Shown here: piece by piece, positions 52,745 through 62,347 of the stretch
Layout: each line of letters starts with the position of its first letter
How positions within the stretch are numbered: position 1 is the first letter of the stretch
NCBI GenBank assembly: GCA_018222985.1
Contig: JAAEZG010000005.1
Coordinates: forward strand, 1 to 64,000
DNA from: Gammaproteobacteria bacterium
GTDB lineage: Bacteria > Pseudomonadota > Gammaproteobacteria > Enterobacterales > Alteromonadaceae
Direction: 5' to 3'
DNA length: 64,000 nucleotides
Position numbers and translations under genes: made by a program
Notes under the pieces: model-generated
Databases searched by the model: none
What the model was told of the DNA's origin: nothing
The model's input: the letters and a program-made list of their open reading frames with translations, nothing else

Positions 52745-53947
52745 TTACTGAAACCCCATGGTTTGTCTGGCGAAAATGTCACGCAAAGGCGGCAAATTAT
52801 CGAGCCCAAATAAAGCGATATTGCGTCCCATGACTAAGGGCACATGTTGGTTCGAGAAGCCACGCACTAAGCTGTCAGTTAGGCCAATAATTCGTTGGTA
52901 GTCACTTTGGCGCTGCTTGTTATAGGCGCTCAGAACCTTGTAACTGCCCGGTTCTTGCGCGCCGGTTAACTGCTCAGCAAGCGCAATGGCGTCGCGCACG
53001 CCCAAGTTAAAGCCTTGCCCGGCTATGGGGTGTAAGGTGTGCGACGCGTTGCCAATAAGCACGGTGCGGTGCGCAATGCTGGTTTGCGCCAGGTGCAGTT
53101 GCAGTGGGTATTGCACTTTGTCTTTCACCGCAACAAAGCGCCCTGCCCGATAGCCAAAGGCCTTTTGGCACTGTGCTAAAAACTCGTGATCTGGCAGCTG
53201 CAATATGCTGTTAGCTTGCTCTGGTGCAAGGCTCCACACCAATGAGGCTTGGCGTTCTGCCATGGGTAATAAGGCAATGGGCCCGGTGTCTGTAAAACGC
53301 TCATAAGCCCAACCTTGAAGGTCTTCTGACAAGGTTAACGTGGCAATAATACCGAACTGCTGGTAGTCGGTGTGCGCCATAGCAATACCGGCGTCTGCAC
53401 GCACTTGCGAGCGCGCGCCATCGGCCCCCACCAGCAACTGCGCTGCCATGGTGTGGGTTTGTTCGCTGTCGTTGTGCTTAATTTGATAGTCAACGTTAAT
53501 ATGATTGGCATGGCGTTCAGCGCTTTCAAACCAAGCGCCACCATGCCAAGTAATATTCGTTTGCGCTAAACACGCTTTATACAGTGCAGTATTCAATGCT
53601 GCCGCAGCAATCACTTGACCCATAGCTGCAACGTCATGTTGCGAGGCATGCAAGCGCGTCATACCTAAATGTCCGCGATCACTCACATGAATATGTTCAA
53701 TTAGGCTGGCTAAATCAGCAACCTGTTGCCATACGCCAATGCGCTCTAATAACCTCACTGTGGCGGCCGCCAAGGCAATCGTGCGCTTGTCCATGGCTGG
53801 GCCATTCGCTTGTGGTTCAAGCACGTGAATGGTCCAGTCAGGTCTACCACGGGCTATCAATAGCGCAGTTAAGGCGCCAACCAGCCCGCCGCCAGCAATA
53901 ACCACCGGCGCCATCTGCGGCTCAGCTGCGTTTAACCGGCCATCCAT
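52745..53947 (-). CDS. ubiH: 2-octaprenyl-6-methoxyphenol hydroxylase UbiH
   Basis: A 400-residue flavoprotein. GGGLVGALTALLIARG at about residues 19-34 is the FAD-binding motif, and GNASHTLHPIAGQGFNLGVRDAIALAE near 310 carries the UbiH-type second motif. It hydroxylates the ubiquinone ring at C1. Its start overlaps the end of pepP by 16 bases; a later ATG at 53914 is possible. The next gene follows after three bases. Confidence 0.92.
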   Translation of the reverse strand: MDGRLNAAEPQMAPVVIAGGGLVGALTALLIARGRPDWTIHVLEPQANGPAMDKRTIALAAATVRLLERIGVWQQVADLASLIEHIHVSDRGHLGMTRLHASQHDVAAMGQVIAAAALNTALYKACLAQTNITWHGGAWFESAERHANHINVDYQIKHNDSEQTHTMAAQLLVGADGARSQVRADAGIAMAHTDYQQFGIIATLTLSEDLQGWAYERFTDTGPIALLPMAERQASLVWSLAPEQANSILQLPDHEFLAQCQKAFGYRAGRFVAVKDKVQYPLQLHLAQTSIAHRTVLIGNASHTLHPIAGQGFNLGVRDAIALAEQLTGAQEPGSYKVLSAYNKQRQSDYQRIIGLTDSLVRGFSNQHVPLVMGRNIALFGLDNLPPLRDIFARQTMGFQ

Positions 53948-55254
53948 TGCTCTATCTCTTCGACCGTTTTGGGTACCTCGGCGGTCATGTTTTCATGGCC
54001 CGTTTCGGTAATAATGACGTCGTCTTCAATACGAACACCAATGCCGTGCCACTTACTATCCACACCTTCGGTGCCGGTTGGAATATAAATGCCAGGCTCA
54101 ATAGTTAACACCATGCCAGGTTCAAACTTACGCTTTTTACCGGCTTGGGTGTAAGTGCCCACGTCATGCACATCAAGGCCTAACCAATGGCCAAGGCCAT
54201 GAATCATAAAGGGCCGGAAGGCGTGGTTTTCCATTAAGTCACGTGCGTCGCCCTGCAATATACCGAGTTCGTGCAAGCCGGTTGTCAACACGTCGCCGGC
54301 GGCTTCAAAGGCTTTGGCCATGTCACTACCTGGTTTTAACGTGGCAAGCGCCGCTTCTTGGGCCGCAAGCACCACGTTATACAGGGCTTTTTGCTCGGCG
54401 CTAAAACGGCCGTTGACTGGGAAGGTTCGGGTAATGTCACCGGCATAACCGGCAAATTCTGCGCCCGCATCAATCAGCAATAAATCGCCGTCGCGTAATT
54501 CACTTTCGTTTTCGGTGTAGTGCAAAATGCAGGCATTTTCACCGCCACCACAAATAGTACCGTAGGCCGGTGACAACGCACCGTGCATGGCAAATTCATG
54601 ATGTATTTCTGCTGCGACCTGGTACTCAAATTTACCGGGCTTTGCAAAACGCATAGCGCGTTTATGGGCGGCCACACTAATGGCTGCCGCTTGGCGCATT
54701 AGGTCAAGTTCTGCGGCGCTTTTAATAATGCGCATGTCCGCCAACCATGGGTTGATATCTACCCAAGCGGTCGGCGCTTGATGGCCCTTTTTCGGGGCTG
54801 CGCGAAGCTCATCTGCAATCACGCTAAGTTGCGCTGCTAATTCGGGTTTATCATGCGGATAAAACACCTGCTCGGCGCCATCGAGCAAGGCAAACAAATA
54901 GTCGTCGGCGTCCTCAATACTGGCAGCAAAGTCTACGCCAAGTGTGTCGGTTGCTTTATCGACACCAAGCCGACGGCCATGCCAAACTTCTTCGCTGGGG
55001 CTGGTGGGTTGGCAATATATTTGCACTGGGTCGTCCGCATTAGGTGCTAACACCAACAAGGCGTTCGGTTCGTCAAACCCAGTTAAATAAAAGAAGTCAC
55101 TGTCTTGGCGAAACGGAAATTCTGTGTCACGGCTGCGTGTTTGCAGCTGCGCGCCGGGAATAACCGCCACCGCATTTGGCGATGCCTTGGTTAACTTTTT
55201 TAAGATGTGCGCACGGCGCTTTTTGAACTCGTCTAACGGCAGCGAAAGCTTCAT
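53932..55254 (-). CDS. pepP: Xaa-Pro aminopeptidase
   Basis: A 440-residue M24B peptidase that removes N-terminal residues ahead of proline. Metal ligands appear in LLIDAGAEFAGYAGDITRTFP (two Asp), MIHGLGHWLGLDVHDVG (His), VLTIEPGIYIP (Glu) and GVRIEDDVII (Glu). The length is usual for PepP. It sits between ygfB (26 bases) and ubiH (overlap), a very conserved order. Confidence 0.95.
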   Translation of the reverse strand: MKLSLPLDEFKKRRAHILKKLTKASPNAVAVIPGAQLQTRSRDTEFPFRQDSDFFYLTGFDEPNALLVLAPNADDPVQIYCQPTSPSEEVWHGRRLGVDKATDTLGVDFAASIEDADDYLFALLDGAEQVFYPHDKPELAAQLSVIADELRAAPKKGHQAPTAWVDINPWLADMRIIKSAAELDLMRQAAAISVAAHKRAMRFAKPGKFEYQVAAEIHHEFAMHGALSPAYGTICGGGENACILHYTENESELRDGDLLLIDAGAEFAGYAGDITRTFPVNGRFSAEQKALYNVVLAAQEAALATLKPGSDMAKAFEAAGDVLTTGLHELGILQGDARDLMENHAFRPFMIHGLGHWLGLDVHDVGTYTQAGKKRKFEPGMVLTIEPGIYIPTGTEGVDSKWHGIGVRIEDDVIITETGHENMTAEVPKTVEEIEQWMAG

Positions 55255-55279
55255 ATGACCCTACAACTTATAGCGTGAG

Positions 55280-55867
55280 TTAATGCAGAACTTTATTGGT
55301 TTTACAGTCAGCGCCCGATTTTAGCCCCAACTCGTTGAAACATAACATAGCTGAAATGCGTAAGTACTCGACAACCTCAAAGAAAGCGCGTTCGGCTTCT
55401 TCGTCTTCGTCGACAGCAAAATCAAGCTTGGCAATTTCAACCATGTCGTCAATCACTTCGCGAACATCGTCTGACAAGCCAGTTAGGTTCGTTTGATTAA
55501 CCCCAAAGCCAACAAGAAACGACTGTACCCAGCCAATCATGCTAGTTAAACGTTCACCCAACGATTCATGATCACTTGGTAAGGTTAAATTGAAGCCTAG
55601 ATCGGGGTCGCGCATGCTCGCGCATATATCGGCAGCGAGTGCCTTTAACCGTTCGGTAACTGCAGGTGTAAACGATTGCCCTTCGTGAATCAGATCACTG
55701 AGCAATAATAGCCAGTCATCGCCCTTAAGGCTGGCACCGCCGGCAATCATACCGGTTAAAATACCGTGCACTTCCGCGCCATTGGAGAGCATACCGTTTT
55801 GTTCAAAAAACTCAGTTAAACGGTCATAATTTAGTAAGTTAGCGTCTGCGCCACCGGTTTGTTGCAT
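55280..55867 (-). CDS. UPF0149 protein YgfB
   Basis: A 195-residue all-helical acidic protein of the YgfB/YecA family (VHGILTGMIAGG, GEQLTSMIGWVQSFLVGFG-like, EVIDDMVEIAKLDF). I prefer the ATG at 55867 over one at 55900, since homologues start just before the YDRLTEFFEQ segment. Its role is unclear; it is the first gene of the unit with pepP and the ubi genes. Confidence 0.85.
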   Translation of the reverse strand: MQQTGGADANLLNYDRLTEFFEQNGMLSNGAEVHGILTGMIAGGASLKGDDWLLLLSDLIHEGQSFTPAVTERLKALAADICASMRDPDLGFNLTLPSDHESLGERLTSMIGWVQSFLVGFGVNQTNLTGLSDDVREVIDDMVEIAKLDFAVDEDEEAERAFFEVVEYLRISAMLCFNELGLKSGADCKTNKVLH

Positions 55868-56004
55868 AGCTTTTGTTCTCTTAACGTTCTTTACGCACAT
55901 CCTACCATTGCAAAGCTGCTCAGGCTAGCTGACAAGTACCGCTTACCCGTGCCATAATAGTGGTCAGCTACACATAAGAATAGTACAAGCACAGAGGAAG
56001 CGGC

Positions 56005-56322
56005 ATGAGTCAGCAGACTATGCATAAAAGTATGGACATTCGATTAATGGATCGTAACTACAAGGTTAATTGCCCACCGGGGCAAGAAATTGCCTTGCAG
56101 CAAGCGGCTGATCGATTAAATACCAAGCTTGAAACTATTCGTGGTATGACAACATTGTCGAATCCGGAGCAGATTGCAGTCATGGCGGCACTCAACTTGT
56201 GCCATGAGTTTGCTCAGCAAGAGAAACAACAGCAGCAACGTATTGCTGATCTCGAAGAAAAACTGCAATTACTGCAAGCCACACTTGAACAAGCGATGGC
56301 TGATCAACGCCCCGGACGTTAA
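56005..56322 (+). CDS. zapA: Cell division protein ZapA
   Basis: A 105-residue ZapA: DIRLMDRNYKVNCPPGQE then a helix, then a coiled coil (NLCHEFAQQEKQQQQRIADLEEKLQLLQATLEQAM). It bundles FtsZ filaments at midcell. Divergent from ygfB and followed by ssrS, as in Escherichia coli. Confidence 0.93.
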   Translation: MSQQTMHKSMDIRLMDRNYKVNCPPGQEIALQQAADRLNTKLETIRGMTTLSNPEQIAVMAALNLCHEFAQQEKQQQQRIADLEEKLQLLQATLEQAMADQRPGR

Positions 56323-56333
56323 CAAGCAAATTA

Positions 56334-56519
56334 TGACTGCCTGGGATGTGCGCCAGCAAGCCGATGTCCCTGAGCCGATGCTAGCAGTAAAGGGGCTCAC
56401 TGGGCGACTATTGAGCAAGCTCGACTCGTATCGAGAAGCCTGCGGTCGTTTCAATTGCGCCCCGCCTTGAACCAGTGGGTTCAAGGGCCAAGGCACGCAG
56501 CGGCATTCTGGGTGGTCAC
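56334..56519 (+). ncRNA. ssrS: 6S RNA
   Basis: The segment after zapA has the 6S RNA layout: a closing stem between TGCCTGGGATG (56337 on) and GGCATTCTGGGTGG near 56502-56515, the GTCCCTGAGCCGAT segment near 56365, GAGAAGCCTGCGG near 56433-56445, and the 3' hairpin CCTTGAACCAGTGGGTTCAAGG near 56464-56485, which nearly matches the Escherichia coli RNA. 6S RNA binds the sigma-70 RNA polymerase in stationary phase. Ends are approximate. Confidence 0.9.
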
Positions 56520-56541
56520 CCTTTTTAAAATGCAAAAGCGA

Positions 56542-56569
56542 TATTAAATATTAGATATTGGATATTAGA
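56542..56569 (+). repeat. Four tandem 7-base repeats
   Basis: TATTAAA-TATTAGA-TATTGGA-TATTAGA, four copies of TATTRRA directly behind 6S RNA. A looser continuation (GATATTCGATAGCTATTAGC) follows the terminator. No function known. Confidence 0.7.
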
Positions 56570-56571
56570 GA

Positions 56572-56594
56572 AAAGCCCGATGCGTTCGGGCTTT
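56572..56594. terminator. Bidirectional terminator between 6S RNA and amidohydrolase
   Basis: A 9-base stem (56572-56580 with 56586-56594) with A's and T's at its ends, closing the amidohydrolase gene on the minus strand and possibly the 6S transcript. Confidence 0.8.
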
Positions 56595-56619
56595 GCTGAT
56601 ATTCGATAGCTATTAGCTG

Positions 56620-58173
56620 TTAGCGCTTTTGCTCTTTCACGATTTTTCGGACGTCGGCGAGAAGCTGTTGGGCGTCGTAGACAATACCGTCTTTGATGGT
56701 GTAACGAATGCCCTTGGTGCGCATTGGCTGATTATTCTCGTCAAGCTTGTAGTGACCTGTGCCGTACAGCACCTTAAAGTTTGCCAGTGGGTTTTCGTCC
56801 ACCACAATCAAGTCGGCTTTTTTGCCCGGCACAACACTACCAATCTCATCTTCCAGGCCAAGCGCTTCAGCACCATTCAATGTGGCTGCCTGAATGACTT
56901 CCAACGCGTTAAAGCCCGCTTCACGCAGCAACTCGAGTTCTCGAATATAACCAAAGCCGTAAATTTTATAGATATAGCCTGCGTCAGAACCTGTCGTTAC
57001 ACGACCGCCGTGGTTTTTAAAGTCGTTTAAAAAGGCCATCCACAACTGGTAGTTTTTACGCCACGCCACTTCTTCATCGGTGGTCCAGTCAAACCAATAC
57101 GAGCCATGGGCATAGCGGCTTGGTGTGAAGAAGTCCCACAGTTGCGGCAGGGTATATTCTTCGTGCCAAATCGCTTGGCGCTCACGCATTAAGTCGCGGC
57201 TAGCCTCGTAAATAGTGAGCGTGGGATTAATGGTAAAGTCGAGTTTAATCAACTCGTCACGAACTTGGTTCCACTTTTCTGAACCTGGCTGTGCCGCTTG
57301 GGCCCATAGCTTGCCAGCTTCACGGAAGCGATCTTGTTCGTTGTTGTAGTTGTAATTGGCCGGATAGTTTTGAATGCGTTGGCCTGTAAATAAGGCTTCT
57401 GGCAAGCCATACCAATGCTCCATGCTGCCTAAACCTAACCGTGCGGAGTCAACCACATTGGTGCCGACCACGTTCAATTGGGCGTGGTGCATCATGGTAC
57501 CAAGGCCTTGCTTATTGGCTTCATCTAGAGCCGCAGCCATGACTTTCGGGGTGGCGCCGAAGAACTTGATACCCGAAGCTCCCTGCTTTTTAATACCTTT
57601 CACCCAGTCGCGTGCTTGCTTAGCTCCGAAAATAGGCTGCTCAGAGCCCATACCAAAACCGGCATAAGGAATAATACGCGGCGACACAATGGTATTTTTT
57701 GCTGCTTGTTGTTCATGCCATTTGGTCCAGTCTAAACCATTGAAACTACCCGGTTCGCGCACTGTGGTAATACCGTGCGCCAACCATAGCTTCAGCACAT
57801 ATTCTGCCGGTATGCCTTCGGCTGAGCCGCCAATATGTCCGTGCATATCAATAAAGCCCGGCAATACGTATTTGCCTTCTAGGTTCAATTCGCGATCGTT
57901 GGCGCCGGCTACGGGCCGTTTTTCTGGCTTAATGGGTACCCCAGGGTTGCCCACGCTAACCACATTCACAATTCGGTCGTTTTCAATGACAATATCCACC
58001 GGCCCTTGGGCTGGTGCGCCTTCGCCATTAATTAAAGTCACCCCACGCAAAATAAGCCGCTGATAAGGCCCCTCCCCTTGCTCACCTCTGGCTGGTGCTT
58101 TCGGTGGCGCGGCAAGTGCCGCGGTGGAAAGCGCTATAGTTAGGGTAAGCGTGGTCAGTAATTGGCGAATCAT
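56620..58173 (-). CDS. Exported amidohydrolase family protein
   Basis: A 517-residue protein with a signal peptide (ALSTAALA). The amidohydrolase metal site is visible: DMHGHIGG near residue 111, a Lys in SGIKFFGATP near 199, MMHHAQLN near 218, MEHWYGLPE near 241 and GSDAGYIY near 385. It probably hydrolyses peptides or imides in the periplasm. The gene lies between ssrS and ygfA on the other strand, which breaks the usual zapA-ssrS-ygfA order. Confidence 0.85.
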   Translation of the reverse strand: MIRQLLTTLTLTIALSTAALAAPPKAPARGEQGEGPYQRLILRGVTLINGEGAPAQGPVDIVIENDRIVNVVSVGNPGVPIKPEKRPVAGANDRELNLEGKYVLPGFIDMHGHIGGSAEGIPAEYVLKLWLAHGITTVREPGSFNGLDWTKWHEQQAAKNTIVSPRIIPYAGFGMGSEQPIFGAKQARDWVKGIKKQGASGIKFFGATPKVMAAALDEANKQGLGTMMHHAQLNVVGTNVVDSARLGLGSMEHWYGLPEALFTGQRIQNYPANYNYNNEQDRFREAGKLWAQAAQPGSEKWNQVRDELIKLDFTINPTLTIYEASRDLMRERQAIWHEEYTLPQLWDFFTPSRYAHGSYWFDWTTDEEVAWRKNYQLWMAFLNDFKNHGGRVTTGSDAGYIYKIYGFGYIRELELLREAGFNALEVIQAATLNGAEALGLEDEIGSVVPGKKADLIVVDENPLANFKVLYGTGHYKLDENNQPMRTKGIRYTIKDGIVYDAQQLLADVRKIVKEQKR

Positions 58174-58231
58174 GATATAACTCTCTTGTTTTTATGATTT
58201 AGAGCAAGCATTTACATAAGGTATCAGCACT

Positions 58232-58819
58232 GTGTCGCAACAGCAATTACGCCAGCACCTATTAAACGCGCGCGCCAGCATGTCTGCCGCACAACGTGAC
58301 GACGCAGCGCAGGCGGTTGCTGAGCATTTAATGCAATTGCCCCAACTGCAGCACTCAGCCCATATTGGTAGCTATTTTAGCATTCGCGCCGAACTACCCA
58401 CTCAAGCCTTGAACCAACAGCTGCTAAACGCTGGGCACCAGCTTGCTTTACCGGTGCTGCACCCGATAAACCAAGGCCACTTGCTGTTCTTAAGCTTATC
58501 GGAGAGCACCCGCTGGGTGCATAACCAATATCAAATTCCCGAGCCAGAATTGCATGCGCAACACATTGTGCCGCTACAGCAATTACAGGTGCTACTCGTA
58601 CCATTGGTTGGTTTTGACCAGCACGGAAACCGCATGGGCATGGGCGGCGGGTTTTATGATCGCACCTTAAGTGGCTGGTACAAAGGCCACTACCCGCAGC
58701 TACTGCCGATTGGCTTGGCGCTTGACTGCCAACAAGTTGAACAACTACCTAGACAACCCTGGGATGTGCCGCTTCCCATGGTCGTAACCCCGTCTAAAGT
58801 GTGGGACTTTCGCGGCTAA
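58232..58819 (+). CDS. ygfA: 5-formyltetrahydrofolate cyclo-ligase
   Basis: A 195-residue enzyme that converts 5-formyl-THF to 5,10-methenyl-THF using ATP. LVGFDQHGNRMGMGGGFYDRTL near 130-152 is the nucleotide-binding signature, and SYFSIRAELPTQALNQ fits the N-terminal part. It begins with GTG. Homologues lie after 6S RNA in enterobacteria; here an amidohydrolase gene intervenes. It is near rpiA and serA. Confidence 0.9.
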   Translation: MSQQQLRQHLLNARASMSAAQRDDAAQAVAEHLMQLPQLQHSAHIGSYFSIRAELPTQALNQQLLNAGHQLALPVLHPINQGHLLFLSLSESTRWVHNQYQIPEPELHAQHIVPLQQLQVLLVPLVGFDQHGNRMGMGGGFYDRTLSGWYKGHYPQLLPIGLALDCQQVEQLPRQPWDVPLPMVVTPSKVWDFRG

Positions 58820-58864
58820 AACTGTATACTGAAAAGCCATAGACCACTGACTATGGAAGCCCTT

Positions 58865-59527
58865 ATGTCCACCTCGCAAGACCAACTCAAAAAGCAAGCC
58901 GCAGAAGCCGCCCTGAAGTATGTTCAACCCAATAGCATTGTGGGTGTGGGCACCGGCTCAACCGTCAATTTTTTCATTGATGCACTAGCAACCATGAAAA
59001 ATGACATTGAAGGTGCTGTTTCAAGCTCTGAAGCCTCAACCGAACGCTTAAAAGCACACGGTATTGATGTGTTAGAGCTCAATAATGTCGCCGATTTGCC
59101 GGTATACATTGACGGTGCCGACGAAATTGATGAGCACATGCGCATGGTCAAAGGCGGTGGCGGCGCTTTAACCCGTGAGAAAATTATTGCCGCGGTGGCT
59201 GATCAATTTGTGTGTATTGCTGACCAAAGCAAAGTGGTAGGCCGCTTAGGTGGCTTCCCTATTCCAGTAGAAGTCATTCCAATGGCGCGTTCATACGTGG
59301 CCCGCGAAATTGTGAAACTGGGTGGCGACCCAGTGTGGCGCCAAGGCTTTGTCACCGACAATGGCAATGTCATTTTGGATATTCACAACTTTGATATCTT
59401 AGACCCTGTTCAACTAGAGCAACAATTGAATAGTATTGTGGGTGTTGTTACCAACGGTTTATTCGCCAAGCGCGGCGCCAACATCGCAATTATTGCAAGC
59501 CCAAGTGGCTTGCAGTTTATGGAGTAG
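58865..59527 (+). CDS. rpiA: Ribose-5-phosphate isomerase A
   Basis: A 220-residue RpiA that interconverts ribose 5-phosphate and ribulose 5-phosphate. Family motifs: [16 protein letters not shown] near 25-40, YIDGADEID near 80, [11 protein letters not shown] near 93-103 and DQSKVV. ATG 58865 with GGAAG five bases before it is preferred to one at 58853 that adds four residues. serA follows after two bases, so the two are coupled. Confidence 0.95.
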   Translation: MSTSQDQLKKQAAEAALKYVQPNSIVGVGTGSTVNFFIDALATMKNDIEGAVSSSEASTERLKAHGIDVLELNNVADLPVYIDGADEIDEHMRMVKGGGGALTREKIIAAVADQFVCIADQSKVVGRLGGFPIPVEVIPMARSYVAREIVKLGGDPVWRQGFVTDNGNVILDIHNFDILDPVQLEQQLNSIVGVVTNGLFAKRGANIAIIASPSGLQFME

Positions 59528-59529
59528 TC

Positions 59530-60777
59530 ATGAGCCACCAACCCACTTCGCTGGCCAAAGAACGTATTCAAATTCTGTTACTTGAAGGCGTGCATGAGAG
59601 TGCCGTTGAAGTACTGAAGCAACACGGCTACAGCAATATAAAAACGCTGAAAACGTCGCTCAACGAAGACGAGCTGTGTGAAGCAGTCAAAGACGTGCAC
59701 TTTATTGGCATACGCTCGCGCACTCAATTAACAGCGAAAGTGTTTGCGGCAGCGGAAAAGCTCGCTGCAGTGGGTTGTTTCTGCATTGGTACCAACCAAG
59801 TTGATTTAGCGGCCGCACGCGACAACGGCGTGGTGGTGTTTAACGCTCCGTTTTCAAACACCCGTAGCGTGGCTGAATTGGTATTAGCCGAAATTATTAT
59901 GCTACTTCGCCGTATTCCCGAGAAAAACGCAGCTGCCCATCGCGGCGGCTGGGACAAAGCCGCCAAAGGCTCGTTTGAAGTGCGCGGTAAAGTACTCGGT
60001 ATTGTGGGTTATGGCCACATTGGCACGCAATTAGGTATTTTGGCTGAGCAACTGGGCATGCAAGTGCGTTATTACGACATCGAAACCAAATTGTCGTTAG
60101 GCAACGCGCTACAAGTGGGTAGTTTGAACGAGCTTTTAAAGCAAGCTGACGTAGTGACATTGCATGTGCCAGAAACGCCCCAGACGCAATGGATGGTTGG
60201 CCCGAACGAATTAGCGCAAATGAAGCCGGGGGCGGTATTTATTAACGCCTCGCGCGGCACCGTAGTAAAAATTAATGCGCTTGCTGATGCGTTAAAGTCA
60301 GGCCATTTGGCCGGCGCTGCTATTGATGTATTCCCAGTAGAACCCAAAGGCAACGACGAGCAATTTGAGTCACCGTTGCGTGGTCTCGATAATTGTATTT
60401 TGACCCCGCATATTGGCGGCTCTACCGAAGAAGCTCAAGAAAATATCGGTATTGAAGTGGCGGGTAAACTCGTGCGTTACTCCGACAATGGCTCAACCTT
60501 GTCGGCAGTCAACTTCCCAGAAGTAGCACTGCCAGCGCACGAAGGTTCGCGCCGCTTGCTGCATATTCACCACAATCGCCCTGGTATGCTCACGCGCATT
60601 AACCAATTGCTGGCTGAGCAAAACATCAACGTTTCCGGCCAGTATTTGCAAACCGACAGCAAGGTGGGCTACGTGGTTATCGATATAGAAACGCCGCCGA
60701 AAAGCAGCATTGCCGACGACTTACTTGTCGCCATGCGCGCTATCGACGGCACAATTAAAGCCCGCGTATTGTACTAG
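59530..60777 (+). CDS. serA: D-3-phosphoglycerate dehydrogenase
   Basis: A 415-residue SerA, the first step of serine synthesis. NAD motif GYGHIGTQLGILAEQLG near residue 158, catalytic HIGGSTEEAQ near 297 and a C-terminal ACT domain (HHNRPGMLTRINQLLAEQNINVSG), which binds serine for feedback control. Two bases after rpiA; its end forms one arm of a terminator stem. Confidence 0.96.
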   Translation: MSHQPTSLAKERIQILLLEGVHESAVEVLKQHGYSNIKTLKTSLNEDELCEAVKDVHFIGIRSRTQLTAKVFAAAEKLAAVGCFCIGTNQVDLAAARDNGVVVFNAPFSNTRSVAELVLAEIIMLLRRIPEKNAAAHRGGWDKAAKGSFEVRGKVLGIVGYGHIGTQLGILAEQLGMQVRYYDIETKLSLGNALQVGSLNELLKQADVVTLHVPETPQTQWMVGPNELAQMKPGAVFINASRGTVVKINALADALKSGHLAGAAIDVFPVEPKGNDEQFESPLRGLDNCILTPHIGGSTEEAQENIGIEVAGKLVRYSDNGSTLSAVNFPEVALPAHEGSRRLLHIHHNRPGMLTRINQLLAEQNINVSGQYLQTDSKVGYVVIDIETPPKSSIADDLLVAMRAIDGTIKARVLY

Positions 60778-60804
60778 TTAAAGGCCCTAGCGAGGGCCTT
60801 TAAC
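60777..60804. terminator. Bidirectional terminator serA / phoU
   Basis: A perfect 12-base stem (60777-60788 with 60793-60804) around AGCG. It includes the last base of serA and the stop and final codons of the convergent phoU gene, so coding and termination signals overlap. Confidence 0.85.
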
Positions 60805-61503
60805 CGTTTGCTCCATCGACTCAGGCGATACGTGGCGTACGTCTTTGCCTTTCACGAAGAAAATAATGTACTCGGCAATGTTCTGACAACGGTCACCAAT
60901 ACGCTCAAGCGAACGGGCAGACCAAAGTACGTTCATCACCTTTGGAATGCCGCGTGGATCTTCCATCATGTAGGTCATTAGCTGGCGCGTTAATGCTTCG
61001 TATTGACGGTCGGCTTGGGCATCCATTTGGTGCACTTCAAATGCCGCGTCTAAGTCCATCCGCGCAAATGCATCTAATACGCCGTGCAACATGGCAAGAA
61101 CTTGCTGGCCAAGATTTTCGAGGCTCACTAAGAACTGCTGCTGGTCATTGTTGAAGCTTTCTAGCGCCACACGTGCAATACGCTCGGCTTCATCGCCAAT
61201 GCGCTCAAGATCTGAAATGGTCTTGAAAATAGCAATAATCAATCGCAAGTCACTGGCCGCAGGCTGACGCTTGGCAATAATTTGCACGCAAGCTTCGTCA
61301 ATTTGCACTTCAAGCGCGTTAATTTTGTAGTCGCGCTGCAAAATCTGCTCAGCCATTTCATGATCAGACTTTTCAATAGCGTGCAACGAGTCACGCAATT
61401 GTTGCTCAACCAAGCCGCCCATATTCAGTACTTGGTTACGTACCGCTTCAAGCTCTTCGTTAAACTTACCGGAAATGTGCCGGCTCATATTTAATTTATC
61501 CAT
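60787..61503 (-). CDS. phoU: Phosphate signalling protein PhoU
   Basis: A 238-residue protein of two three-helix PhoU bundles (repeated E/DxxxD metal-binding helices such as ISDLERIGDEAERIAR and RSLERIGDRCQNIAEY). It links the PstSCAB transporter to PhoR and shuts down the Pho regulon when phosphate is ample. AGGAGCG precedes the ATG. It follows pstB after 14 bases. Confidence 0.95.
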   Translation of the reverse strand: MDKLNMSRHISGKFNEELEAVRNQVLNMGGLVEQQLRDSLHAIEKSDHEMAEQILQRDYKINALEVQIDEACVQIIAKRQPAASDLRLIIAIFKTISDLERIGDEAERIARVALESFNNDQQQFLVSLENLGQQVLAMLHGVLDAFARMDLDAAFEVHQMDAQADRQYEALTRQLMTYMMEDPRGIPKVMNVLWSARSLERIGDRCQNIAEYIIFFVKGKDVRHVSPESMEQTVKGPR

Positions 61504-61517
61504 TGCCTGCGCTCCTA

Positions 61518-62336
61518 TTAACCGTAACGACCAGTAATGTAGTCTTCAGTTTGCTTTTGAGCTGGCGTGGTGAACAAGGTGTTCGTGTCGGCATACTCAA
61601 TTAGCTTACCCATATACATAAATGCGGTTTGGTCAGACACACGCGCTGCTTGTTGCATGTTGTGTGTGACAATAACCACGGTGTATTGTTCTTTTAGCTC
61701 GGTAATCAACTCTTCAATGGTTAACGTCGAAATAGGATCAAGCGCCGACGTCGGCTCATCTAACAACAGTACTTCTGGCTCAATGGCAATGGCGCGAGCA
61801 ATAACCAAACGTTGCTGCTGACCACCTGACAAGCCAAACGCTGAGGCATTCAGACGATCTTTCACTTCATCCCATAACGCAGCGCCTTTAAGTGAACGCT
61901 CCACCACTTCATCTAAGGTGCGGCGATCGTTCACGCCCTGCAAACGCATACCATACACCACGTTCTCGTAAATTGATTTCGGGAACGGATTTGGGCGCTG
62001 AAACACCATGCCAACTTGACGGCGCAGCTCAGCCACGTCGACATTTTTGTCGTAAATATTTTTGTCGTGCAAACGAATTTCACCGTTTACCTTACAAATT
62101 TCGACCAAGTCGTTCATACGGTTAATGCAACGCAACAACGTTGACTTACCGCAACCCGAAGGACCGATAAACGCAGTGACACGATTTTTCGGAATGTTCA
62201 TCGAAATATCGTGCAATGCTTGCGCATCCCCATAATGTAAGTTGAGGTTGCGAATTTCTAACGCGGTTTGCTCTGGCGTTAAGTTTGCTAAATCTAATGA
62301 TTCGACATTGCTAGTGTTCGGAGTAACCGAAATCAT
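61518..62336 (-). CDS. pstB: Phosphate ABC transporter ATP-binding protein
   Basis: A 272-residue ATPase: Walker [10 protein letters not shown] near residue 58, Q loop [11 protein letters not shown], signature LSGGQQQR near 172 and Walker [13 protein letters not shown] near 190. It powers high-affinity phosphate import. A 25-residue N-terminal extension precedes the ABC domain. It follows pstA after 11 bases. Confidence 0.97.
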   Translation of the reverse strand: MISVTPNTSNVESLDLANLTPEQTALEIRNLNLHYGDAQALHDISMNIPKNRVTAFIGPSGCGKSTLLRCINRMNDLVEICKVNGEIRLHDKNIYDKNVDVAELRRQVGMVFQRPNPFPKSIYENVVYGMRLQGVNDRRTLDEVVERSLKGAALWDEVKDRLNASAFGLSGGQQQRLVIARAIAIEPEVLLLDEPTSALDPISTLTIEELITELKEQYTVVIVTHNMQQAARVSDQTAFMYMGKLIEYADTNTLFTTPAQKQTEDYITGRYG

Positions 62337-62347
62337 AATGTTTAACC

